Part shown: positions 23,708 to 32,211 of the stretch, piece by piece
Position numbering within the stretch: the stretch's first letter is position 1
How the letters are laid out: each line of letters begins with the position of its first letter
Assembly (NCBI RefSeq): GCF_000716535.1
Contig: NZ_JNWV01000051.1
Span: forward strand, 1-47,797
Origin: Streptomyces flaveolus
Lineage (GTDB): Bacteria > Actinomycetota > Actinomycetes > Streptomycetales > Streptomycetaceae
Reading direction: 5' to 3'
Length of the DNA stretch: 47,797 nucleotides
Notes under the pieces: generated by a model
Databases searched by the model: none
What the model was told of the DNA's origin: nothing
What the model saw: only the letters and a program-made list of their open reading frames with translations
Made by a program: the position numbers and the translations under genes

Positions 23708-24097
23708 ATGAGTACGGACACCACTTCCGCGCCCGCGTTCCGCTATGCCGCCGTCACCTTCGACTGTGCGGACCCGATCGAACTGTCCCGTTTCTACGGC
23801 GAGGTGTTCGGCCTGCCCGTCACCTACTCCTCCGACGACTTCGTGCTGCTGGGCGGCACCGACGGGGCGGCGGGACTGGGCTTCAACCGCCTGGCCGACT
23901 ACCGCCCGCCGACCTGGCCGGACCCCGCCCAGGAGAAGCAGGCGCACATCGAGGTGGGCGTGGACGACCTGGACACGGCCGAGGAGCGTCTGCTGAAGCT
24001 GGGCGCGACCAAGCCGGAGGCCCAGCCGCAGCCGGACCGCTGGCGGGTCCTGCTGGACCCGGCGGGGCACCCGTTCTGCATCACGACCCTGGTCTGA
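23708..24097 (+). CDS. VOC family (glyoxalase/bleomycin-resistance-like) protein
   Basis: 129 residues, a single vicinal-oxygen-chelate unit of two beta-alpha-beta-beta-beta modules. The signature is FRYAAVTFDCADPIELSRFYGEVFGLPVTYSSDDFVLLG, then KQAHIEVGVDDLDTAEERLLKLGATK and RWRVLLDPAGHPFCITTLV. The DPAGHPFC ending is typical of the glyoxalase-like proteins common in actinobacteria. No ribosome site is evident before the ATG. It is the likely target of the divergent WYL regulator, a frequent pair. Substrate and metal use cannot be told. Confidence 0.9.
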   Translation: MSTDTTSAPAFRYAAVTFDCADPIELSRFYGEVFGLPVTYSSDDFVLLGGTDGAAGLGFNRLADYRPPTWPDPAQEKQAHIEVGVDDLDTAEERLLKLGATKPEAQPQPDRWRVLLDPAGHPFCITTLV

Positions 24098-24100
24098 CAC

Positions 24101-24120
24101 CGGGCCGTACGGCCGGCCCG
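24101..24120 (+). terminator. Hairpin after the VOC gene
   Basis: CGGGCCG (24101-24107) and CGGCCCG (24114-24120) pair around a 6-nt loop, 3 nt after the VOC stop. Confidence 0.5.
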
Positions 24121-24178
24121 CCACCGACGACCGTGCTGCTCAACGGCGTTGTCAGTGGCGGGCTTTACAGTCACCGGT

Positions 24179-25003
24179 ATGGCGACTCTTCCCAACCCGC
24201 TGCCCAAGCTGGCCACCGACCCCAGTGGGCGTTCCCTCGGTCTTCGACTGCCTCCCGGCAGGCTGGTGGACGAGACGGACGACGGACCCTGGCACGAGCC
24301 CCTGCTGTGGCATGCGGAGAAGCCCTCCTCGCCCGGCACCTGGAAGGCGCTGGGCGCGCCGGCGGCCCGTGCCGGGCTGCTGCCGGTGCTGGTGGATCTG
24401 GCCGGTTGCCGGGCCGGGGTCGAGGACTGGGTGCTGTTGCCGGGCGAGGCGTCGTACCCGGGGGACCACGAGGCCGAGGACGTGCTGTCGGAGTACTGGG
24501 TGGAGGAGACCGACGGGCATGTCAGCGAGGAGATCGAGCCGTTCGGCACGCAGTGGCCGGGGCTCGCGTCCGCCGGCCTCCTGGCCGCCGATCCGGAGAG
24601 CCGGGCCGCGCAGGTCGCCGACGCGCTGCACCAGGACCTGAGCACGTGGGCCGAGTGGATCGAGGAGCCGCACCTGGCCCTCGTACCGGCGCGCCGGTCC
24701 GCCGACATACCGGCGGCGATCGGCTGGACCGGCACCCTGGACCACGACGGCGACGTGGCCCGGATCTGCGCGGTGCTGCGTTCGTGGGAGGACCGGTTCG
24801 GGGTCCGGGTGGTGGCGCTCGGGCCGGACGCCCTGGTGGTGTCCGTGGCGGCGCCGCCCACCGCCCTCGACGACGCCGAGGTGCTGGCCGCCGAGCACTA
24901 CGCCCTGTGCCCGAACTCCGTGGTGCAGAGCGGCCCGGGGAGCGTGGGGGCGTACGCCAAGGAGCTGGTCGGCGCCACGAGTTGGTCCTTCTGGTGGGAG
25001 TGA
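24179..25003 (+). CDS. DUF4253 domain protein
   Basis: 274 residues. The C-terminal region matches the DUF4253 pattern: DVARICAVLRSWEDRFGVRVVALGPDALVVSVA, then AAEHYALCPNSVVQSGPGSVGAYAKELVGATSWSFWWE, with the aromatic FWW end typical of the family. The middle (GTQWPGLASAGLL) is also common. Function unknown; relatives are cytosolic and sometimes occur in polymorphic-toxin immunity settings. No ribosome site precedes the ATG. TACAGT ends 8 nt before it, so the mRNA may be leaderless. It converges on the membrane HTH gene with only 10 bp between stops. Confidence 0.82.
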   Translation: MATLPNPLPKLATDPSGRSLGLRLPPGRLVDETDDGPWHEPLLWHAEKPSSPGTWKALGAPAARAGLLPVLVDLAGCRAGVEDWVLLPGEASYPGDHEAEDVLSEYWVEETDGHVSEEIEPFGTQWPGLASAGLLAADPESRAAQVADALHQDLSTWAEWIEEPHLALVPARRSADIPAAIGWTGTLDHDGDVARICAVLRSWEDRFGVRVVALGPDALVVSVAAPPTALDDAEVLAAEHYALCPNSVVQSGPGSVGAYAKELVGATSWSFWWE

Positions 25004-25013
25004 TCCGGAGACG

Positions 25014-26369
25014 TCAGTCGGCCTGCGACGCCGGTTGCCACTTCTCGCCGCCGAGCGGGAAGGCGTACGCGGGCCGGCCGTTGTCGCCGCTGGTGCGGAA
25101 CGGCCGGCCGGCGTCGTCGATCACCAGCGTGCCGTGCCGGTCCCCGCTGGACCAGGACAGCTCCAGGTACCAACTGACGTCGTAGGCGGACGCGTCCGCC
25201 GTGACGTGGAAGACCTCGGGATCGGACCGGCTCACCTTGAACGGGAAGTCCCGGCTCCCGGCCTCCGGTACGGGCGCCGGGCGCATCGCGTCCAGGGCGA
25301 CGGTGAAGGAGCGGGTCGGCACATCGCCGCCGCAGCCGACGCCGGGATAGCCCATGGCGTAGTCGTTCCAGGCGAGCGGTGACCGCTTGCCCGCCATGCG
25401 CACGGACAGCTTCTCCAGGACGACGGTCTCCGTGCCGGTGCCCTGCACCGTGAAGGTGACGAACTGCTCCCCCGCCGAGACCGCCTTGTGCACATCCACC
25501 CAGGCGGGCGCGTCCTGCTCCAGCGGCGGCGGGGCGACGGCGGTGGGCGGCCGGTCGATCAGGTAGTGCTGGGAGCAGGGGCTCTGCCAGCTGAAGGGGT
25601 GGGTGGTGACGGTGAGCGGCGGGGCGGCTGTGGTCCGCCCCGCCGTGGCGGCGGCACCCGAGCCGTCCGCCGGGGTGCCCCCGCGGGCGGCGGGGGTCTC
25701 GGGTGAGGGGGAGGCCGAGCGGGTGGCGGACCGGCGCGGCGCCGGGCTCCCGGCCGTCGGCACCGGCGACGCGCTGTCCCGGGCGGCGGCTCCCCAGGTG
25801 ACCGTGGTGCCCTTGCCGTCCCGGCCCTCACGACCGTCCCGCTCCCCGTCACCTGAGTGCCCGGCGGGCAGGTTCAGCGCGACCGCCACGGCGCCGAGCA
25901 GTGCGGTGACGGTCAGGGCGGCGAGGACGGCAGTGCGACGGCTCCGGCGCCGGGGAGCGGCCGGCGCCGCCTCTGACGCCGGCCGGGGTTCGGGTTCGGC
26001 CACCGGCACCGGCACCGGCTCGGGTTCGGCCACCGGCACCGGCACCGGCTCGGGTTCGGCCACCGGCCCCGGCACCGGCTCGGGTTCCGTCACCGCCGCC
26101 GCGGACGGCTCCTTCCGCCCCCGCCACGCGTCCGCCAGCACCCACCGCCGGTGCAGCTCCACGAGTTCCTCGGGCGTGGCCTTGCACAGCCGGGCGAGCC
26201 GCTCCACGGGCGCGTAGTCCGCCGGTACGGCGTCCCCGTTGCAGTACCGGTGGAGCGTCGACGTACTCATGTGCAGCCGCTTGGCGAGCGTGCCGTAGCT
26301 GTGCCCGGAGCGGTCCTTCAACTCCCGCAGCAGCTCCGCGAAACCGCTCTCGGGCATGCCTTCCGACAC
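25014..26369 (-). CDS. Membrane-anchored helix-turn-helix protein with extracellular domain
   Basis: 451 residues. The N-terminus (residues about 9-80) is an XRE-type HTH: FAELLRELKDRSGHSYGTLAKRLHMSTSTLHRYCNGDAVP. A linker of repeated EPEPVPVPVA follows (residues about 110-150). Next come a basic stop-transfer (RRRSRRT), one transmembrane helix (AVLAALTVTALLGAVAVALNL), a Ser/Pro/Ala-rich stalk, and an outside domain of about 190 residues (FSWQSPCSQHYLIDRPP through WYLELSWSSGDRHGTLVID). Streptomyces has many such HTH-TM proteins, which may carry an outside signal straight to DNA. GTG at 26369 was chosen because GGAG lies 5 nt before GAAACG-GTG; the ATG four codons later lacks proper spacing. 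It is divergent from a DUF4232 lipoprotein gene. Confidence 0.85.
   Translation of the reverse strand: MSEGMPESGFAELLRELKDRSGHSYGTLAKRLHMSTSTLHRYCNGDAVPADYAPVERLARLCKATPEELVELHRRWVLADAWRGRKEPSAAAVTEPEPVPGPVAEPEPVPVPVAEPEPVPVPVAEPEPRPASEAAPAAPRRRSRRTAVLAALTVTALLGAVAVALNLPAGHSGDGERDGREGRDGKGTTVTWGAAARDSASPVPTAGSPAPRRSATRSASPSPETPAARGGTPADGSGAAATAGRTTAAPPLTVTTHPFSWQSPCSQHYLIDRPPTAVAPPPLEQDAPAWVDVHKAVSAGEQFVTFTVQGTGTETVVLEKLSVRMAGKRSPLAWNDYAMGYPGVGCGGDVPTRSFTVALDAMRPAPVPEAGSRDFPFKVSRSDPEVFHVTADASAYDVSWYLELSWSSGDRHGTLVIDDAGRPFRTSGDNGRPAYAFPLGGEKWQPASQAD
25991..26094. repeat. 30-bp coding tandem repeat (three full copies plus a partial)
   Basis: Units start at 25991, 26021 and 26051, with a partial unit at 26081. 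Each begins CGGGTTCGGCCACCGGC and differs by one or two bases. They encode the EPEPVPVPVA linker of the membrane HTH protein. Copy number could vary between strains. Confidence 0.9.
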
Positions 26370-26553
26370 CGTTTCTCCGTCCCCCCTCGTCCCACCCCGG
26401 CGTTCCAGGGAGGGACTGTTCCCGCAGGTCAAAGCCGGTGCGGGCGTTCCAGCGTCCCGGATCCGCGGCCACTGCTGGCCGCCGGGACGGACCCGCCCAC
26501 AGGCTGTGGTCATCCAAGCACGTCAACCGGCCCAGCCCGAAAGAGGACTTGCC

Positions 26554-27294
26554 ATGCGAATGCGCCATATCCGTCTGCTCGCCGCCACCGGCACCGCCGT
26601 CGCCGCCCTCGCGCTCACGGCGTGCGGCAACGGGACCGGCACCGAGGACGAGGGCGCCTCCCGGCCGACGACCCCGACGGCGTCGGCGGAGAAGACCGCG
26701 CCGGGGAAGGCCACGGGGAAGGCCGCGTCGGGGACGCCCGAGGCCGGCACCGGCGGCCGTACGGCGAACGGGACACCCGTGGCCCGTACCGGCGCACCCG
26801 GCGCCCGGCCGAGCGCCTCTCCCGCCGCGCGCGGCACCCGGGGCGGCACCGGCGGTTCCGTCACCTCGGTGGTGCTGTGCGACGGCGCGAACACCACCGT
26901 CACCGCGCAGCCGGTCGCCCGGCCCCTCAACCACATGCTGATCACCGTGAAGAACACCGGCGGCAAGGCCTGCGAGCTGCCGTACTACCCCGTGCTCCGC
27001 TTCGACCAGATGCAGTGGGTGCCGCAGGCGGACCGGGGCACCCAGCCGCAGGCCGTGGTCTCCCTGGCGCCCGGCGAGTCGGGGTACGCGGGCGTGCTGC
27101 TGTCGGCCGCCGACGGCAGCGGCACCGGCGGGATGACGGCCCGCAGGCTGACGGTGGGCTTCCAGGGCCTCACCCCGAACAGCAGCGGCGGCCCGTCCGC
27201 GACGCCGTCCCTGCCTGCCAAGGGCGTCTACTACGACAGCTCGCTGAAGGTGACGTACTGGCAGCAGGAGAGGGACGACGCCCTCAGCTGGTGA
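26554..27294 (+). CDS. DUF4232 domain lipoprotein
   Basis: 246 residues. The signal peptide [24 protein letters not shown] has lipobox LTAC and lipidated Cys at about residue 24. A Thr/Ala/Gly/Pro-rich spacer follows. The DUF4232 beta-sandwich spans residues about 100-246: [45 protein letters not shown], with two cysteines likely paired, then the [19 protein letters not shown] loop and the closing [17 protein letters not shown] lies 8 nt before the ATG. It is divergent from the membrane HTH gene and may be its partner or target. The 3' end overlaps the hemB 3' end by 11 bp. Confidence 0.88.
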   Translation: MRMRHIRLLAATGTAVAALALTACGNGTGTEDEGASRPTTPTASAEKTAPGKATGKAASGTPEAGTGGRTANGTPVARTGAPGARPSASPAARGTRGGTGGSVTSVVLCDGANTTVTAQPVARPLNHMLITVKNTGGKACELPYYPVLRFDQMQWVPQADRGTQPQAVVSLAPGESGYAGVLLSAADGSGTGGMTARRLTVGFQGLTPNSSGGPSATPSLPAKGVYYDSSLKVTYWQQERDDALSW

Positions 27295-28294
27295 ACGGGG
27301 CCCGGCTCAGCTTCTGGGCCGCCTCGGTGGCCCAGTAGGTGAGGATGGTGCGCGCCCCGGCCCGCTTGATGCCGGTCAGGGTCTCGAAGACGGCCCGGTC
27401 CCGGTCCACCCAGCCCTTCTCGGCGGCGGCCTCGACCATCGAGTACTCGCCGGAGATCTGGTAGGCGACGACGGGCACGTCCACGGCGTCCGCGACCCGG
27501 GCGAGGATGTCGAGGTAGGGGCCGGCCGGCTTGACCATCACCATGTCGGCGCCCTCGGCGAGGTCCAGCTCCAGCTCCCGCAGGGACTCGCGCCAGTTGG
27601 CCGGGTCCTGCTGGTAGGTCTTGCGGTCGCCCTGGAGGGAGGAGGCGACGGCCTCCCGGAAGGGGCCGTAGAACGCCGAGGAGTACTTGGCGGTGTAGGC
27701 GAGGATCGCGACGTCCTCGCGGCCGATCTGGTCGAGCGCGTCACGGATGACGCCGATCTGGCCGTCCATCATCCCGCTGGGGCCGACGACATGGGCGCCG
27801 GCGTCGGCCTGCACCTGGGCCATCTCGGCGTACCGCTCCAGGGTGGCGTCGTTGTCGACGCGCCCCTCGGCGTCCAGCACCCCGCAGTGCCCGTGGTCGG
27901 TGAACTCGTCCAGGCAGAGGTCGGACATGACGAGCAGGTCGTCGCCGACCTCGGCGCGGACGTCCCGGAGGGCGACCTGGAGGATCCCGTCCGGGTCGGT
28001 GCCGACGGTGCCCCGGGCGTCCTTCTTGGACTCCTCCGGCACGCCGAACAGCATGATCCCGGAGACCCCTGCCTCCACGGCCTCCAGCGCGGCCTTCTTC
28101 AGGCTGTCCCGGGTGTGCTGCACGACACCGGGCATCGCCGCGATCGGCACCGGCTCGCTGACGCCCTCCCGGATGAACGCCGGGAGGATGAGGTCGGCGG
28201 GGTGCAGCCGGGTCTCGGCGACCATGCGGCGCATGACGGGGGTGGTGCGCAACCGTCGGGGACGCGTACCGGGGAAGGATCCGTACTTCGTCAT
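27284..28294 (-). CDS. hemB: Delta-aminolevulinic acid dehydratase (porphobilinogen synthase)
   Basis: 336 residues. The enzyme condenses two 5-aminolevulinate molecules to porphobilinogen, the second step after HemA in tetrapyrrole synthesis. The two active-site lysines lie in [17 protein letters not shown] and [14 protein letters not shown]. The metal-site region is [17 protein letters not shown], with AEGRVDND following. The substrate loop is [14 protein letters not shown] precedes the ATG by 4 nt. The gene reads toward the DUF4232 gene and overlaps its end by 11 bp. It is close to, but separated from, hemD-hemC-hemA-rex by a three-gene regulatory cassette. Confidence 0.96.
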   Translation of the reverse strand: MTKYGSFPGTRPRRLRTTPVMRRMVAETRLHPADLILPAFIREGVSEPVPIAAMPGVVQHTRDSLKKAALEAVEAGVSGIMLFGVPEESKKDARGTVGTDPDGILQVALRDVRAEVGDDLLVMSDLCLDEFTDHGHCGVLDAEGRVDNDATLERYAEMAQVQADAGAHVVGPSGMMDGQIGVIRDALDQIGREDVAILAYTAKYSSAFYGPFREAVASSLQGDRKTYQQDPANWRESLRELELDLAEGADMVMVKPAGPYLDILARVADAVDVPVVAYQISGEYSMVEAAAEKGWVDRDRAVFETLTGIKRAGARTILTYWATEAAQKLSRAPFTS

Positions 28295-28401
28295 GCCCTC
28301 TACGCTACGCCCGCCCGGCCTGCGCCTTTGCCGACGCGGTGTCGGACGCGGCAGGCCCCGAACGGCCCCTCGGGCGCCCGGGAAGCCGGGCACCGCGCAC
28401 C

Positions 28402-28980
28402 TCAGACGCCCAGTACCCGTGCCGTGAAGGCCGCGAGTCCGGCCCGCATCCGCTCCCGGTCCACGCCCCGGTCCCCGGCCAGGTGCTCGACCAGGTCGGC
28501 GCGGACGGCGGCGAGCAGGGCGTGCGCGGCGAAGTCGCCGTCGCCGAGGCCGGGGACCCGCGCCAGTACAGCGCGCAGCAGGTCGTGCCACCGGTCGTAG
28601 TGGTCCATCCGGTAGGGGCTGGCGCCGATGGTCGACTCCAGGGCCAGCGCGAGGTGCCGGTTGTCGAACTTGAAGGTGAGCAGGGCGTCCAGCAGGGCGG
28701 GGACGCGTTCCAGCGGAGGGGCGGCGGGTCCGAGCGGGGCCGGCCCCTCGGCCACGGCCCGCTCGATCGGTTCCAGCCGGGCTGCGTAGAGCGCGCGGAT
28801 CAGACCGGTGCGGTCGCCGAACGCGCGGAACAGCGAGGCCTTGCCGACTCCGGCGGCCGCCGCGACGTCGGCCATCGTGACGTCCTCCGGGTGCGCGGAG
28901 CGCGCGAAGAGATCGTCGGCGGCCGCGAGCAGCGCGGCGCGGTTGCGCACGGCGTCCTTGCGCGGCTTGCGCTCGGCCAT
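28402..28980 (-). CDS. TetR family transcriptional regulator
   Basis: 192 residues. The HTH is [56 protein letters not shown] (residues about 10-65). The C-terminal half matches the ligand domain of TetR proteins next to NmrA/SDR genes ([39 protein letters not shown]). GGGAGA precedes the ATG by about 7 nt. It is divergent from the SnoaL-like and NmrA-like genes. Two strong palindromes with the same half-site lie in between, one placed between the -35 and -10 of the rightward promoter. Repression of that pair and of itself is a confident inference; the ligand is unknown. Confidence 0.92.
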   Translation of the reverse strand: MAERKPRKDAVRNRAALLAAADDLFARSAHPEDVTMADVAAAAGVGKASLFRAFGDRTGLIRALYAARLEPIERAVAEGPAPLGPAAPPLERVPALLDALLTFKFDNRHLALALESTIGASPYRMDHYDRWHDLLRAVLARVPGLGDGDFAAHALLAAVRADLVEHLAGDRGVDRERMRAGLAAFTARVLGV

Positions 28981-28994
28981 GAGGTGTCTCCCGA

Positions 28995-29023
28995 TTGCAA
29001 TCCGGACCTCGGGTCCGTATTTT
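28995..29023 (+). promoter_or_regulatory. Promoter of the SnoaL-NmrA pair
   Basis: TTGCAA (28995-29000), a 17-bp spacer and TATTTT (29018-29023) form a good vegetative-type promoter. The spacer is filled by the CGGACC/GGTCCG operator, so repressor binding would block RNA polymerase. Confidence 0.6.
29003..29017. promoter_or_regulatory. TetR operator, site 1
   Basis: CGGACC-TCG-GGTCCG, a perfect 6-bp inverted repeat between the -35 and -10 boxes of the rightward promoter. Confidence 0.72.
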
Positions 29024-29031
29024 CGATTGAA

Positions 29032-29048
29032 GCGGACCCCGGGTCCGC
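29032..29048. promoter_or_regulatory. TetR operator, site 2
   Basis: GCGGACCC-C-GGGTCCGC, a perfect 8-bp inverted repeat sharing the GGACC half-site with site 1. Centres are 30 bp apart. It would sit in the leader of the rightward mRNA and near the -35 region of the TetR gene. Confidence 0.75.
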
Positions 29049-29088
29049 ATTGGCCATCCTACGAAACTCCCAGGAGACGGAGACCCCC

Positions 29089-29520
29089 ATGTCCGCGACA
29101 CCTTCCCGCGCCCCCGGCGACCTCTACCGCCACGGGCTGCGGCTGCTGCTGGACAAGAAGATCGACGACTGGGTCGCCCTGTGGGACGAGGACGGCGTCA
29201 TGGAGTTCCCGTTCGCGCCGGACGGCTGGCCCCGGCGGCTGGAGGGCAGACAAGCCGTCGCCGCCTACATGCGCGACTACCCGGACCACATCGACCTGCA
29301 CGACTTCCCCGAACTGCGCGTCCACGAGACCACCGAGCCGGGGACCATCGTGGTGGAGATGCGCGGAGTGGGCCGGCTGGTGCGCACCGGCGCCCCCTTC
29401 GACATGACGTACATCGCGGTCGTCGAGGTCCGGGACGGCCGCATCACCTCCTACCGCGACTACTGGAACCCGCTCGCCGTCCAGGACCCCGCGGCCGACT
29501 TCCCGGGCAGCACCCGATGA
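29089..29520 (+). CDS. SnoaL-like / NTF2-fold protein
   Basis: 143 residues with the SnoaL-like alpha+beta cone. The opening is [46 protein letters not shown], followed by [40 protein letters not shown]. The end is [27 protein letters not shown]. Such proteins are small isomerases or hydrolases, or bind small hydrophobic ligands. CAGGAGACGGAG lies upstream of the ATG. The TGA overlaps the ATG of the NmrA-like gene (ATGA), so the two are translationally coupled and under the TetR operators. The pair suggests a small detoxification unit; the substrate is unknown. Confidence 0.88.
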   Translation: MSATPSRAPGDLYRHGLRLLLDKKIDDWVALWDEDGVMEFPFAPDGWPRRLEGRQAVAAYMRDYPDHIDLHDFPELRVHETTEPGTIVVEMRGVGRLVRTGAPFDMTYIAVVEVRDGRITSYRDYWNPLAVQDPAADFPGSTR

Positions 29521-30401
29521 CGGGCGCGACGGGCTCCGGCACCACGCTGGTCACGGGTGCCACCGGCACCACCGGCAGCCGTACCGCGGCCCGGCTGGTC
29601 GCCGGCGGGCACCGGGTGCGGGCGGCGTCCCGCCGTGCGCGCCCGGTGGCGGGCGCCGACGCGGTCCGCTTCGACTGGTACGACCCCACGAGCCACGACG
29701 CGGCCCTGACCGGCACCGACCGGGTGTACCTGGTCCCTCCCGTGGGTGACCCGGCTCCGGCCGCCGTCATGCTGCCCTTCCTGGAGCGGGCCCGCGCCCA
29801 CGGGGTGCGCCGGGCCGTCCTGCTCGGTTCCTCGGCCATTCCGGCGGGCGGCCCGGCCGTGGGCGCGGTCCACGAGGCGCTGCCCGGCCTGTTCGAGGAG
29901 TGGGCGGTGCTGCGGCCCTCGTGGTTCATGCAGAACTTCACCGGCGACCACGCGCACGCCACCGGCATCCGCGAGGAGGGCGTCGTCCGGTCCGCGACCG
30001 GCACGGGCCGGGTGGGCTTCGTCGACGCCGACGACATCGCGGCGGTCGCCGCCACCGCCCTGACCGCCGACCGGGCACCCAACGCGGACCTGGTCCTGAC
30101 CGGCCCGGAAGCGCTGTCCTACGACGACATCGCGAGGATCTGCACCGAGGTCACCGGCCGCCCGGTCGTCCACCGCGCGCTGACCGCCGGGCAACTGCGG
30201 GATCACCTGACCCGGACGGCGGGCATCCCGGCCGAGTTCACGCAGATGCTGGCGGCCATGGACCGCGCCATCGCCGACGGAGCCGAGGACCGCGTCACCG
30301 ACACCGTCCTCCGCCTCACGGGCCGCCCGCCACACGGCTTCCGCGAGGTCGTACGACGGGATACGGGCTCCTCCCACCGGCCCGAACCCGGCATGCCGTA
30401 G
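29517..30401 (+). CDS. NmrA-like NAD(P)-binding protein
   Basis: 294 residues. The nucleotide loop is TLVTGATGTTGSRTAARLVAGG, followed by RAASRRARPV, a basic patch after beta-2 that suggests NADP(H). Other family motifs are RVYLVPPVGDPAPAAVMLPFLERARAHGVRRAVLLGSS, WAVLRPSWFMQNF, GFVDADDIAAVAATAL and TGPEALSYDDIARICTEVTGRPV. Relatives reduce quinones or act as redox-sensing proteins. ATG overlaps the stop of the SnoaL-like gene. It is a second, distinct NmrA-like protein in this window; the one at 3731-4576 is also paired with a TetR. Confidence 0.88.
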   Translation: MTGATGSGTTLVTGATGTTGSRTAARLVAGGHRVRAASRRARPVAGADAVRFDWYDPTSHDAALTGTDRVYLVPPVGDPAPAAVMLPFLERARAHGVRRAVLLGSSAIPAGGPAVGAVHEALPGLFEEWAVLRPSWFMQNFTGDHAHATGIREEGVVRSATGTGRVGFVDADDIAAVAATALTADRAPNADLVLTGPEALSYDDIARICTEVTGRPVVHRALTAGQLRDHLTRTAGIPAEFTQMLAAMDRAIADGAEDRVTDTVLRLTGRPPHGFREVVRRDTGSSHRPEPGMP

Positions 30402-30407
30402 CCGATC

Positions 30408-30439
30408 GGCACCGTGCCGGGTGGGCACCGTGCCGGGCG
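30408..30439. repeat. Two tandem hairpin units after the NmrA-like gene
   Basis: GGCACCGTGCCGGGTG at 30408-30423 and a copy differing in its second-last base (GGCACCGTGCCGGGCG) at 30424-30439. Each contains the inverted repeat GGCAC-C-GTGCC. They lie between convergent genes and may act in termination. Confidence 0.55.
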
Positions 30440-30480
30440 GCGGACAGCAGACCACCCGCCCGCCCTCGGCGAAGAGCTCC

Positions 30481-30507
30481 GGGTGGACGGGTGGACGGGT
30501 GGACGGG
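30481..30507. repeat. 8-bp tandem repeat at the hemD 3' end
   Basis: Three exact copies of GGGTGGAC (30481-30504) end right at the hemD stop codon (30508-30510). A slippage-prone sequence; no function seen. Confidence 0.6.
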
Positions 30508-32211
30508 CTAGGTGGTCGACCGCCTCCGGCGGGCACCCGGCCGGCGCTCGCTCGGCCGGGTCACCGGGTCACCGGCCTCCAGCGCGGCGGCGCGCCGCTT
30601 CATGCCGAAGTCCGCCAGCGCCTCCGCCAGCTTGTGCACGGACGGCTCCGGGGCCATGACGTCGACCCGCAGCCCGTGCTCCTCGGCGGTCTTCGCCGTC
30701 GCCGGCCCGATGCACGCGATCACCGTCACGTTGTGCGGCTTGCCCGCGATGCCCACCAGGTTCCGGACCGTGGACGAGGACGTGAAGAGGACCGCGTCGA
30801 AGCCGCCGCCCTTGATCGCCTCCCGGGTCTCGGCCGGCGGCGGCGACGCGCGCACGGTCCGGTAGGCCGTGACGTCGTCCACCTCCCAGCCCAGCTCGAT
30901 CAGACCGGCGACCAGGGTCTCGGTCGCGATGTCGGCCCGGGGCAGGAAGACACGGTCGATCGGGTCGAACACCGGGTCGTACGGCGGCCAGTCCTCCAGC
31001 AGACCGGCGGCCGACTGCTCCCCGCTCGGCACCAGGTCCGGCTTCACACCGAAGGCGACCAGCGCCTTGGCGGTCTGCTCGCCCACCGCGGCCACCTTGA
31101 TGCCCGCGAAGGCACGCGCGTCGAGGCCGTACTCCTCGAACTTCTCCCGAACGGCCTTCACCGCGTTGACCGAGGTGAACGCGATCCACTCGTAGCGGCC
31201 CGTCACCAGGCCCTTGACCGCCCGCTCCATCTGCTGCGGGGTGCGCGGGGGCTCCACCGCGATCGTCGGGACCTCGTGCGGCACCGCGCCGTAGGACCGC
31301 AACTGGTCGGAGAGCGACGCCGCCTGCTCCTTCGTGCGCGGCACGAGCACCTTCCAGCCGAACAGCGGCTTGGACTCGAACCACGACAGCTCGTCGCGCC
31401 GGGCGGCGGCGGAACGCTCGCCGACCACGGCTATCACCGGCCGGCCGCCGTCCGGCGACGGCAGCACCTTCGCCTGCTTCAGCGTCTGCGCGATCGTGCC
31501 GAGCGTCGCCGTCCAGGTCCGCTGCCGGGTCGTCGTTCCGGCGACCGTCACCGTCAGCGGGGTGTCCGGCTTGCGGCCGGCCGCGACCAGCTCACCCGCC
31601 GCGGCGGCGACCGAGTCCAGGGTCGTCGACACCACCACCGTGCCGTCCGACGCGCCCACCTCCGTCCAGCACCGGTCGGAGGCGGTCCGGGCGTCCACGA
31701 ACCGGACGTCCGCGCCCTGCGCGTCCCGCAGCGGCACACCGGCGTACGCGGGCACGCCGACCGCCGCCGCGACACCGGGGACGACCTCGAAGGGCACCCC
31801 GGCCGCCGCGCAGGCGAGCATTTCCTCCGCCGCGTTCGTATCCAGTCCCGGGTCCCCGGACACCGCACGGACGACCCGCCTGCCGCCCCGCGCGGCCTCC
31901 ATGACAAGATGAGCGGCATCCCGAGCAGGAGCCGGGACAGCGGCGGGTGTTGACGTGCCGTCAACGACCGTCAGCTGGGGCGTGCCCGGCGGGGACACCG
32001 CGGCGGAGTCCGCGTCCGTCTGCACCACGGAGACGCCCTGCCGCGCGTGCGTCCGGATGACGTCGAGCACCTCGTGCTCGGCGACCAGGACGTCCGCGTG
32101 CGACAGCGCCTCCACGGCGCGCAGAGTCAGCAGTCCCGGATCCCCGGGTCCGGCACCGAGGAAGGTGACGTGCCCGTGTTCCGGACCGGCGGGAAGAGTG
32201 GTGGGGCTCAC
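30508..32211 (-). CDS. hemD: Bifunctional uroporphyrinogen-III C-methyltransferase / uroporphyrinogen-III synthase
   Basis: 567 residues in two parts. Residues 1-240 are methyltransferase-like (CobA/SUMT): HVTFLGAGPGDPGLLTLRAVEAL is the S-adenosylmethionine loop and RAVSGDPGLDTNAAEEMLAC with VPFEVVPGVAAAVGVPAYAG follows. Residues about 280-540 are uroporphyrinogen-III synthase: KVLVPRTKEQAASLSDQL, YEWIAFTSVNAVKAVREKF, DRVFLPRADIATETLVAGL and DAVLFTSSSTVRNLVG. It turns hydroxymethylbilane into uroporphyrinogen III and may divert it to sirohaem or cobalamin. GTG at 32211 overlaps the hemC stop (GTGA). The last 20 residues are Arg-rich. It is the last gene of the rex operon. Confidence 0.93.
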   Translation of the reverse strand: MSPTTLPAGPEHGHVTFLGAGPGDPGLLTLRAVEALSHADVLVAEHEVLDVIRTHARQGVSVVQTDADSAAVSPPGTPQLTVVDGTSTPAAVPAPARDAAHLVMEAARGGRRVVRAVSGDPGLDTNAAEEMLACAAAGVPFEVVPGVAAAVGVPAYAGVPLRDAQGADVRFVDARTASDRCWTEVGASDGTVVVSTTLDSVAAAAGELVAAGRKPDTPLTVTVAGTTTRQRTWTATLGTIAQTLKQAKVLPSPDGGRPVIAVVGERSAAARRDELSWFESKPLFGWKVLVPRTKEQAASLSDQLRSYGAVPHEVPTIAVEPPRTPQQMERAVKGLVTGRYEWIAFTSVNAVKAVREKFEEYGLDARAFAGIKVAAVGEQTAKALVAFGVKPDLVPSGEQSAAGLLEDWPPYDPVFDPIDRVFLPRADIATETLVAGLIELGWEVDDVTAYRTVRASPPPAETREAIKGGGFDAVLFTSSSTVRNLVGIAGKPHNVTVIACIGPATAKTAEEHGLRVDVMAPEPSVHKLAEALADFGMKRRAAALEAGDPVTRPSERRPGARRRRSTT

